From assembly GCF_047495875.1 (NCBI RefSeq), contig NC_092465.1:3202347-3266346 (forward strand): a stretch of 64,000 nucleotides of DNA. The letters are read 5' to 3'. The position numbers and the translations under genes are program-made. Under the pieces are notes generated by a model. It was not told the origin of the DNA and searched no databases. It saw only the letters and a list, made by a program, of their open reading frames with translations. Position 1 is the first letter of the stretch. Every line of letters begins with the position of its first letter. The DNA is from Pithys albifrons albifrons. Its lineage: Eukaryota > Chordata > Aves > Passeriformes > Thamnophilidae. Below, one piece after another: positions 11,247 to 21,800 of this stretch.

Positions 11247-11431
11247 AGGGTGGCAAAACACTGGCAGAGGTTGCCCAGAGAAGCTGTGGCTGCTCCATCC
11301 TTGGAAGTGTCCAAGGCCAGGTTGGACAGGGCTTGGAGCAGCCTTGTCTAGTGGAAGGTGTCCCCATGGGAGATGGACAAAGAGATGATCTTTAATGTCC
11401 CTTCCAACTCAAACCATCCTGTGATTGTATA
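11247..11431 (+). mobile_element. CR1 LINE, 5'-truncated
   Basis: It runs from gggtggcaaaacactggcag through ggttgcccagagaagctgtg, gtgtccaaggccaggttgg and cttggagcagccttgtctag, to the 3' end cttccaactcaaaccatcc and tgtgattgtat. The block after gtgtccccatgg is rearranged or short. Confidence 0.9.
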
Positions 11432-11899
11432 ATTATTTATAATTGTAGCATCCTGGGATCTGTAACCTTGGCTTTATTATTCCCAAATCATCCTGCAGAC
11501 CCACAATTCATGCCATTAAATCCCACCCTGGCTCCTTGTCTGGGAGAGAAGTTTTCTTTGAATAACTGATTAAGCACAGTGGACAGCACTAAGTGTGTGG
11601 TCAATGCAAGAGGTGCTCGATGAATAATTATTAGAAAATAAAGGATTTTTGCTTTATTGAAGTGTGGGGTTGCATCTGATTGATTCTTAATTGTGAAATC
11701 CATTTTTCACCTTAAAAGAGCCACTAACAATTTTGTCAGCTGAGTTTGTCATTTAGCTTTGTAAGAGCTGGACTCTGCAGTACCTGAAATGAAGAGATTC
11801 ACCTTCCTGTATTTCTGGATTTTAGAAATCCAGCAGAAAATTTACCAAGGAAAGCAGACTGGAGAATTTACCTTTTGGGCTCATTAGTGATCATTGCTG
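11432..11899. other. Unique non-coding DNA, nothing recognised
   Basis: Between a CR1 and an A-rich tract. The minus frame at 11488-11703 has no known domain. Confidence 0.4.
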
Positions 11900-11975
11900 A
11901 TGGAAAAAAAAAAAACAACAAAACAAAACAAAACAAAAACAAAAAAAAAAACCCAAACCCAAAAAACAAAATAAC
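11900..11975. repeat. A/C-rich (AAAAC)n low-complexity tract
   Basis: About 75 bases of A with interspersed C in a loose aaaac period, ending with acccaaaccc. The opposite-strand frame (11868-12074) reads it as a phenylalanine/leucine-rich peptide, which is an artefact. Confidence 0.85.
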
Positions 11976-12288
11976 AAAGCAAAGAGTGAGGGTTCCATCC
12001 AAAATGTCAATGTTTGGCATCATAGCAGCAAGCAGGCAGTGAATGATGCAGACTGAGCACAGTGTGAGTGACACTGGTGTTGGTTTTATTTAGTGTTAAT
12101 AAAACTGGGGTGGAAAAATATACAGGGGAAATTTTGAAGTCTGGACTCCTGGAACAGGTTTTGGGTTTGGTTTTGGTTTCCTGAGGCTTTGCCTGGGTGC
12201 CCTGGGGAATGCCCTTGGCTTGTCAGCTCAGCACATCACCGTTTCCTTTCTGGAGATCACCTGTAACTAAGAGGTGTGGATGAATTTG

Positions 12289-12399
12289 GGTTTTTCTGAT
12301 GTAATTGTCTTTCTAAAGCACAGTAGTAGAATCATAGAATTATAGATTCTATAATTTCAGGTTTTTCTGATGCAATTGTCTTTCCAAAGCACAGTAGTA
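12289..12399. repeat. 40-bp direct duplication flanking a CR1-tail-like insert
   Basis: Copy 1 is at 12289-12328 and copy 2 at 12360-12399. Both start ggtttttctgatg and end aaagcacagtagta, and differ at two positions (T/C each time). Between them are 31 bases starting gaatcatagaattatag, which look like the CR1 3' end and can fold (arms atagaat/attctat). It could be a very short CR1 insertion with a long target duplication, or a local tandem duplication carrying a CR1 stub. Confidence 0.8.
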
Positions 12400-13891
12400 T
12401 TTTGCAGTCTCCCTGGTAAGAATGCATGAACATCTGCTTTGGACTCAAGGTCAATGAACAGGGATGGAAGATGAGGCCATACATGTGTTGCTCAGTCCCC
12501 AAACCACGAGATTGTTGTTCTCTGGCCACCTCTGCACGAGGACTGTGAGGAAATCCCCTTCTCTCAGGGCCACTGTTCAGGCAAGTTGAGGAGCTGTTGT
12601 GCTCTCCCCAGACACATCTTGTACCTAAGATATAGAATTCTGGCTGCAGAGGTTAAGTAACTTCTTGATTTTTTTTTCCATAACCCAGGCAACTAAAATA
12701 CTTTTTTTTTTTAATCTCTGTTTTGCAACTACTGAATCATATGATCAGCCTAAGGATATGCATTTTGCAAATGAAACTGGATTATTATTAGTCTTGGCTA
12801 TTTCAGCATGGGGAAGAAAGGAGAAAAAAATATATGCATGTTTTTGCAGACCAGTTGCAGTTTGTTGTAACAGCTTCTCAAGGAAGGTAATGACCATGCA
12901 AAACAGCTTCTTCTGCACAGGGTGGTTTGCATGACTGATAACTTGGAGTAACCTGAAATGCCCCTTTTCATCCATAAAATAAAATATTAAAACAAAAACC
13001 AAACAATATTTGGGGGTTAGATAAAAAGGAACATACATATTTCTACGATTTTGTTACAATTTTTTCTTCCCCACTGGCAGAAGATTTCTTGAGAGAAATT
13101 GTGCCAAGCAAATTAGCATTTCCACTCCTTTAATGTACATTCCTGGAGGTGTTCTTTTCCAAGGAGAGCACTTCTGGGAGTGACAACAACATGCTTGGTA
13201 TTGCTCCAGCTGTCTGGCAGGGAGGTGTCCTCAGCATCACTTGCCTTCCAGTGGTTCTTGGAGGACACCTGTGTCTTATTTGCTGTTAAGTTCTGACTCT
13301 TGAAAAGGATAACACGCCTGCCAGGCAGACCTTTGGAACCTGCCACAACTCAACTGCTAACCTGTAACTCCTCCTGAAGTCACCACTCAGGTGTCACAGA
13401 TCACTTGCAGTAATTTTTTTTGATAGCCATAATATGGCCATGACTAATGTTGTTCTTCCTACACTCTTGGTTTTGTTTTCCTGGGTCCCTGTAAACAGTT
13501 ACACTAATTCGAAATGAGCAGCGGCTGTTTCAGTCGTCTGTGGCCTGGTGGGACAAGAGGATGCAGCACATCATCTGAAAGGCTGCAGTATGTTTTGTGA
13601 CATCATGTGACAGCTCTGATTGCACAGGTGTCATTACATTTTGCATCAAAATGCTGAAAATGTCTTTTGTCAGTTTGTTAATTGCTTTGTGTTCCTGTCT
13701 GGGAACCTCCCTTGCCCTCACCTTGGTGACATGTTAGGGGGATGAACTCGATGGTGCTTCTACCCTCACACCCAATGCCACCCTGTCCCACACCAGCTAA
13801 AGCTGCAGCTCAGAGAAGACACAACTCTACTCTGATTTGTGGCATTATCTTGGCTGGTTTTGACTCTCTGGTGATTTTATAATGGTAAAAG
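12400..13891. other. Unique non-coding DNA, nothing recognised
   Basis: No repeat identified. Overlapping opposite-strand frames at 12665-12934 and 12745-13038 and minus frames at 13113-13346 and 13530-13721 carry no domain I recognise. Confidence 0.4.
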
Positions 13892-14277
13892 CTGAGAGAA
13901 TTGGGGATTGTTCAGCCTGGAGAAGTGAAGGCTTTGGGGTGACTTAATTGTGGCCTTCCAGTACCTGAAAGAGGTACAAGAAAGATGGAGAGACTATTTA
14001 CAAGGGCCTGGAGTAAAGGGACAAGGGGGAATGGCTTTAGATAGAAAGACAGTAGGTTTAGATTAGATATGAGGAGAAAATTCATCCCTGTAAGGGCAGG
14101 CAGGCCCTGGCACAGAGTGTCCAGAAAAGCTGTGGCTGCCCTTGGATCCCTGGAAGTGTCCAAGGCTGGATGGTGCTTGGAGCAACCTGAGACAGTGGGA
14201 GGTGTCTCTGCCCATGGCTGGGGCTTGGAACTGGATGATCTTTCAGGTCTCTTCCAGCCCCAAACATTCTGTGAGAT
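13892..14277 (+). mobile_element. CR1 LINE, 5'-truncated, fairly long
   Basis: This copy keeps more of the 3' region. It starts near ttgttcagcctggagaag, then has the segment with gtggccttccagtacctgaa, gactatttacaagggcc, agattagatatgagg, gctgtggctgcccttgg, aagtgtccaaggctgg, and the 3' end caggtctcttccagccc and attctgtgag. Several small frames on both strands here (13912-14163, 14069-14281, 14082-14267) are repeat sequence. Confidence 0.92.
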
Positions 14278-17200
14278 TTGAAGGCTTCAGGGCTGCTCTC
14301 TGTGCTGAAAAGTCTTCTACTGTCCCATTTTTATCCAGTGTCAACTCTGATTTGAGAACTAGAATCAGGTTCTGAAAGTTCAGTAAAATTAGGTATTAGG
14401 AGAGTGTTTAAGGCCTTGGACTCAGTGATCAGCATGTGCAGTGGGGAGGGAAATAACCTTCACCTGAATTGCAAGAGTGGCACGCCAGGACTTCTTGGGA
14501 CTTCTTGCTCCTGCAAACTGCTGGTAAAGATGGTAAAGCTCTTCTGACAAATCTGAGGAAATGAATCTCTGAATAATGATGATAGCCTGGCATGCAAGGA
14601 AAGAAGGCAGGCACGTGTTAACAGCAGTGATAAGAAAGTCTGAAATAAGAGGAGTGAGTAGGCAAAGGAATTGTATTCAGCAAAATGTAGATCTGATTAT
14701 GTTTCCTAGTTATTTTCCCCCATTGCCTTCAAATGAACCAGAATTTTACTTCTGAAATTTTAGAATTTATCTGAGTTTTTAATTCTTGCTGACTGCTTGG
14801 GGTATATTTTTTTTTATTTGTTTGGAGTTCAATGCCTGCTGCTGCTTAGAAGTGTAGTTTTACTCCTTGCACAGACTTTACCCTACAAATGCTTGGCAGC
14901 ACAGTAAGATTTTCCATTTATACTCAATCCTGTTACATGTCTCAAGTATTTTCCAACCTGAAGGGTTCTATAGTTCCATGCCCTGTTGTATTTAGTTGGG
15001 TGGGTCTCTGAATGGAAGCCCTGCTACTTTCTCTGGCACAGCTCTGAGCTCTCTTCTGGCTTCCTTGAGTCAAATGGACACACAGAAAGCTGTGCAAGTC
15101 CATTTCTCTGAAGCAAACATTGCATCAGCCATGGGATGTGCAGCTTTAATATGCAAAACAACCCTTATGCCCCTCCCCAAGACCTATTCCCCAATTTCTA
15201 ACTTTGTGTCAAGTTGAAATACTTGACTAGGCCTGTTGTAAGCATTAAAAGAATAAAGTCCAACATCCCCCATTATGATCTATTGGTGCTGAAATAGAAA
15301 TCTTTCCCATCTCAACTCAATCTGGGCTATGAAGAACTCAAATTGAAGCAACCAGAGTGTTCCATATGAATCAAATACAGCCCCTAATTAACCAATGCTG
15401 GCATTACCTTATTACTGACAGTTTACAATTACAGTCCATTTGCACAGTGCTTTATTCTGTGATTATCCCATGGAAATTTGTGATAAGTATCAGCCAAGCT
15501 TACATTGAAACTTTTATTTTGAAGCATGAGAACATGATAAGCTCTTGGAGAATTTTACAGGTGTTAGGAAAATTGGTTAAGGAATTATCATCGGTATTTT
15601 ATGATTCATGTTGTTACCCACCCTTTTTCCTTGGGTAGGAGCACTTTGCTTGTACCTTCTGATAAGAGTTTACAGGTAATTAGTAATTTATGACTCCTTG
15701 CACTTCCTCCTTTAACTCTAAAAACATGCAGATTTAGGACAATTTAATTATTTGGATTATTTTATACATGGAGCTTTGTGGAAATCACTCTCTTGGAGGT
15801 GGAACCTCTGATTCAAGCTTGAATCTTTCTTGTGCTTCTGAATAAACCACCTCTTGTGGTTTCGCTTTATTTTCTCCTCTCACTCCTTCCCAATTATATA
15901 AAAATACATTGAGGAAAATCTTTGAGGTGGTGTTTTCCCCCTTCCATACGTGGTGTGATGGAGCAGAAACTTGTGGAGAGAATGAAGTCATGAAACCTCA
16001 GACAAATGCAAGTAAAAATAAATGACCAAAAAAAGAAGTGAGGTGTGAAGTAGGTAAATTTTTAGTAGCTCTGGAATACACATCCCTGCTACATTTGTTG
16101 CAGATGATATGATTCATATAGTTTCATTGCACACAAAGTTTATTTTGCAAATTATGGATCCTTTGATGCCACTGGGATGGGGCTTTAGGAATCCTTGAGA
16201 TCTTGGATGGATACAAATAAACCAGGCAGTGAATACCAATGCCAGGGGCACACACTGAAGAGTTTTATGTTTGTCAGGAACCAGATTTTAGCCTTTGTTC
16301 TGGGAGATATTTATTACAAGAAGGTCTTCCTGATAACTTTTTAATGGTGGGTAATGAAGCATTATTTAATTTAATGCCACATAAGCTGGACAAGGGAAAG
16401 TTCAGCAGGGCAAGGGATCCCTTATAATTTGTTCCTTAACTATGAGTGTCAGGTTTCCCAAATGAGGTATCACTGCATCTGGATACAGGAGGAAATGTGA
16501 TTTCAGGCAATCCATAGCTCCAAAACAACTGGACATAAATCTCCAGGAGGTGTCCCCTTCTTTAGATAAATACAAGAAGGCTGAAAGGTCTTTCCTAAGG
16601 AGAAATTGGATGAGCTTAAAGTGACAGAATGTTGGGTCAGGGGATATCAGGATTGCTGGGGAAAGAGAGGGAAGTGCTAGAAGAGGAAGCCAAAATTTTT
16701 TTTAACAACAAACTCTGGCTAAAAAGGAAGATGGAGGAGATGGTAGTTTATCCAAGGATTCCAATGAAATGGGTCCAGTTTTGTTTGCTTTGGGTCTGGT
16801 TGTATCAATTTGCCCATTCAACCTCCAGTATTTGAGTTCACTGAAGGATGGCTGGCACCACTTTATGGGGACATCACTAAGAGAGTCACTAATCTGTTGC
16901 TTCTCAAGAAAAGACCCCAAAACCCCCAGGACAAAACCCCTGCCCATTACAAAAAAAAAAAAAAATAAAAGAAAAGAAAGCCCAATATGCTCAAAAATGC
17001 TGCTGGAGTGATTGGATGCTCATCTGAAAAAATCAGTGAGCATGGTGGGACCCAAAATGTGTAGTGAAACTCATAGGATGCTATGGGCATACGAACTGTA
17101 CAAATAAATTAATATTAAAAATACAAGTTTGCATTTAAATTGGGAGCTGTGCAAAGGCTTGTCAGAGTTAAACAGGTCAGAGAGTCGCTGGCTTGGACAG

Positions 17201-18013
17201 TTTGATGCCCAGGATGCTGCTTGCTAAACTTCTGTGAGCCAAGTTTAATTTAAGATATGGTTCTCTGTGAAAATGAAAGCTTTACTTGGAACACTTAGAG
17301 AGAGGGATTTTTCCTGTATGTTCATTGATATGACTTTGATTTCATTCCACATAAATTTGCTGTGAATTTGACCCCAGCCACCAGTTGGAGCTGAGTTAGG
17401 CCAGTGCTGATCATTTCAATTGTCTGATCAAAATGCTTTTGATGACTTTGTTGAAAAGTTTAGGGGTATTAATACCTCCCAGAATGAAGTGAATGGGGAG
17501 AGAAATAGTAAGAAAATCAGGGATATGACAGAAGATCTTGAATCAAAATCCTGCCACAGCACCCTTAGGGCCACTGCCCACCTTAGAACTAGTTTCGTGT
17601 GGGAATTATTTAACAAAAACATTTTTCTTAGGGGAAATTATAACTTCTTTCACCTGATCAACATATTGAAGTTATAGTTCTCTCTTTCCATATATACAGA
17701 AACATTTCACCCCCTGTCAAGACTTGCTTTCCCACCGATGAAACCACCCCTTCATCACTTTCTCATGCCCTTCTTGCACGTCCCTGAAGTTACCCAACAT
17801 CTCTGGGACATTCCCACCCACCTCAGAAAATCCTGCCTGTGTACCCAGTAAAGAGTTTCATTCTTAAAAATCAAACCCTTGAAACCAAGGGGTTCATAGC
17901 AGCAAAGAGGGAAGCAGTGCAAAGAATAATGCATGTACTAGAAAACAGGATTTTACTGTCAGCAGTTTTAGGCAGTGGCAGAAGTTTTGCTGAACCACTG
18001 AAAGGAACTAACA
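14278..18013. other. Unique non-coding DNA, 3.7 kb without a recognised repeat
   Basis: No CR1 landmark and no coding exon seen. There is an A-rich tract at about 16950-16980. Frames at 15357-15638, 16629-16835, 16769-17011 and 17420-17677 show no domain and lack consistent composition, so I leave them uncalled. Old, unrecognised repeats may be present (for example around 16200-16620). Confidence 0.4.
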
Positions 18014-18835
18014 CTAACAAGAGGAAGATGAGCAGAAAAATGCATTGCAGTAATCAAATCTGATTGTAATAAAAGCATTAAAAAGAATCTCTGCATCAGT
18101 TAAACAAGAAAATGTCTTTTTCTGGGGCTGCTTTAATTGAGGAAATACTGAAAGTGCTAATAGTGTGCTCAGATGTGCCAAACCTACTGTTAAAAATGAA
18201 CTTAGATTTGCTAAGTATACCAAGAGCAGGATACCTGTTGTTGCAAAACATATAAGGAAGTTTGCCCCTTGTAACAACTGCCTTTTTATGTTCTGTTAAC
18301 CATTAGTGATCTAATGGGCAAATCCTTATATAAGTTTCCCAAGCCTAAATTAAAAAGAAATAAATAAATGAAAGCTAGAAGATTGCACAGAAGAAAAACT
18401 ATAAATAGATTAGATGTTCAGTGACCCCCTAATGATACACAGCCTTTATTGGCTACTGGTGGAAGTGGAATAAAAGCCAGCAGGGTAACACCCCCCATTT
18501 CAGTGTGACTGGAGGTATGTTAAGGAACAAACCAAACCCTGGCGCCAGCCAGGACAGAAGCTGAGCACTTAGGCCAGCACAGGACATTAGACAGCCCAAT
18601 AAAACTCCGTGGTTCACAGAACCAAAGGCAGCTGCAATCTCTAATAACATGAGTACAGTCAAGGACCCTGCACCAGAGTTAATAAGCAGATCATTAGAGG
18701 CTCTGACCAAGGCAGTCTCCACACTGACCTAATCGAAATCCAGAATGAACATTATCCTAACGTGCATGATGAACCAATTAGCCTGGAGCTGGGCTGCTTC
18801 CACCTGCTCTAGTATCTCAATTTAGAAGGGTAAAT
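18014..18835 (-). pseudogene. Fossil L2-type LINE reverse transcriptase fragment
   Basis: Read on the minus strand, broken frames preserve L2 reverse-transcriptase blocks in the correct order. Near 18830-18775 is LEQVEAAQLQA (family LEKVVAAQLQA type). Near 18745 is SGFRLG. After a frame change, 18722 onward gives ETALVRASNDLL, then LLEIAAAFGSVNH, and a damaged GVPQGS-type block (WGVLP). After a gap, 18120-18030 gives DAEILFNAF and FDYCNA. Family members have the catalytic aspartate in the 'LLDLSAAFDTVDH' motif; here it is glutamate and the AFD aspartate is glycine, and the YADD box cannot be found. It is therefore long dead. L2 stopped moving far back in the bird lineage, so this is an ancient copy, unlike the CR1 around it. 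A related LINE clade cannot be fully excluded. Confidence 0.75.
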
Positions 18836-21800
18836 TAAAACCAAAAAGGGATGAGAGAACATGTCAGAGGTTGTTTAACGTGGGAAGATGGCACAGACTT
18901 TAAGGAAAGCGGGTTCCTCTGTGGCTGCAGCTCACTGCTGCCAAGCAGACCAGTCCTTTTACAGATCTCTGTGCTCCCATTGAGATGGGATGGCCAGTCC
19001 TCAAAATAAAAGATGACTCATCTAAGGCAGGGATGGAGATTAACAACTGTGAGGCCTGAAGGTTCTGCTCTGCAGTTCTCTAAGTTTTCCTCCTTCCTGA
19101 GGGTGTTTTCCATCTGCATTACCTTTCTCAGGGATAGTTGTGGCCATCCAGGTCTAGGAGAAAATTCTCAAGGGGTTTGGTCACTGTGCCTTGATGAGCA
19201 AAGGGCTCGTGGGAGAAGTGGGAGTTTGCCTGTGCCCTGCACCTCTGGGTACCCACTGGGCAGGGGCAGGATTTGCACCTTGTCTCCTGACACACCCATG
19301 TGTTTCATTCTGGTGTTTGGTTAGAAACCAGGAAAGCAAGTTTTCTGGCTTTGCTCTCCTGCCTCATATTCCTGGCTACACTGTGGGTGCTTTCAGTAAA
19401 AGGAGAGCAACTTTTGCTAATTCTTAGCAAGTCACTACTCTGTGCATTGTATAAGGAAAGCAGGATGGAAAAGGGGGAAAATGTGCATGGATTTACAATG
19501 CAAAATAAGTTGAGTTGGCCTTTGCTACTTGCAAAAGTCCTTCCATCTGTGTGAGGATCCACCCCTGAGCACCAGAGTTGTGTTTAACAGAGGTTTGAAG
19601 AGTTCAGGGATGGGTGATTAACACAAGTCCCACTGCAGACAGATTTATAAGGTCATGACAGCTCAGTGCAGAAAGTAAATACACAGGAATGAGGCAGAAG
19701 TAAACCTAAGTGTAACACAGGTGATGCCTCTTACTTTGTTTTAGGAAAATAGTGAGAAGGAAAAATAATCCACAGTCTAGAACTGGCCTGGAAAATGCAG
19801 CTACCACATAATATTTTCATCACCAAAACTAGCTACTAAATGGGAAATTTCTGGATGCATCCATTTAGTAGAATTCAGTAAAGGGAATTTTTTTTACCTC
19901 TCTCCTAGTTATGTGTTGCCTTTCCCTTTCAGAGTAACTAGACTGTTTGATTGCTCCTCACTCGGGGTTGGCAGGTTTTGTTCCTAGTATTTCATCTTTC
20001 TGTAGTTCTGGGTCAATATGCATTTGGTAAAGCTTTTATTCAAACACCAAAGGGGTCTGTGCCAATTGTATGAGTTCCTGCTCAAGAAAGTCTGTATTAA
20101 AGTGTCCCAGCCCACCTTGCACACACAACAAAGTTGTCATCTGTGAGTGCTTGATATATTCAGTAACAATGAGTGATCTGCTGGTAGATTATTATGTATA
20201 TTTTATATTATACTGATTTTGCAAAGCTGAAGTTTACATTGTTTATAAACTTTACTCACAGCTGGGGTAAGAACGAGAGGAATGGCCACAAACAAGAATG
20301 TAATTACTGAAAATCTTATTCTTTGAATGTAGTTCTCCATTTGAAGGGCAGACAATCCCTGCCCTGCAAAGTGCCCATACCAGCAGGCTCTTGCATCACA
20401 CAGTGCTGCTGACTCTGTGATTTCCTGACGCTCTCGTGACTCTGCACGTTTGTTCCTTTGTGGCTTTGGAGCAGAGTTTCAGATTAAACAAGAAGTCGGA
20501 GAATTAAAGTTCAGAATGTATCCCTTCAGAAGTCCTGGTGCTGTGCAGAATAGGTTTGGGGTGGGAGTTGGAGGGGGGACAGAGGATGCTGAGCACTCAG
20601 GGCACTCCCAGCACCCTGCAGATGATCCGTGCTGCCCCTGGGACTGAGAGCCTTGATGAAGGACACGAGAGCCAGGATGGCTGTGCAGGCTGACATGTGA
20701 AATAGGTGCTGAGGAACAGGGAGCACAAAGAAAGACTCCAAGCCCCCGAGTAGACATACATATCCTGGAGTCCTGGCTTTGGCTGGGAAATGGGAAAGGT
20801 TTTAATTTAAAATTTGATTTAAAGGAGAGAGACTTTTTCATTAGCGTAGCAGTTACTCACTCAGTTGGGAGCTATTGGAAGAAATTAAAGTACATTTGGC
20901 AATCTATATGCTTCAAGCAGGAATGGGATCTATCTATCTATTTATCCACCTTTCTGCCTAATCACATAAATTCCATGATATCCAGGGTTACATTTTCCTT
21001 TCCTCAATGGCTGCAAAATCTGACTGCCTGAAACCCCACTGAAAGGAGAAAGTTATTATCAATGTCAGCCAGTCTCTTAAGTTTTTGTATTACTATTCCT
21101 TTCTGCTGTTAACATAGGATGGGTTTTCTGAAAAAAACACACTGGAAAACATTTTCTTATTGGCTTTTATTTCCCCTTTCCAATGATGTTTTTTAGGAAA
21201 AATGGAAAGCAGGCAAAAAAAGAAATGTACTTCAAAAATTTAAGGCAAAAACCAGGGGAGAGTGGTTTGGGGAAGTGTGTTGTGTACATAGCCCTGGTTT
21301 AATATGCAGTTACCTCCTTTCTCATAGAGCTTAGCATGAAGTTTTGTAAGTTGTGGGGTTATTTTTTTTTTCCTCTTTTGTCAAAAAAAATTATGAAAGT
21401 GTCGCTTTTCCTTTGCAGTTAATTCAGGAGAGATCCTCAATTCGAGCAGGGCACATTTTCATGCAAATACAGCAGCACAGTTTCCAGCCCCCTAATAGCT
21501 TCTTACAAATGATGTGCCATTACAACGAGGTTTATTTAAACAAATTTAATACATCTTTAATCAAGCTGGAGAGCATTTTCAAAGGTCACGCTCCAAATCA
21601 GGATCACTGTTCAGAGCTTATCAAAGTATTAGCTTAAGGGGGAGGGAGAATTATTTCTTGGACAAGTAATTTTAGGCAAATCTTTATTTACATTTTTATT
21701 CAGTTATTAAATTTTATTCCTTTCCCTCCTCCTTCTAGTCTCCATTTATGAACCTATAAGAAAGTCTGTAAATGGAGCCATAAGCATATCACAGCAGTTA

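Noticed and set aside
20479..20841. 120-codon proline/serine-rich minus frame as an exon
   Set aside because: No recognisable domain, a second frame overlaps it on the same strand, and the composition is that of random GC-richer sequence.
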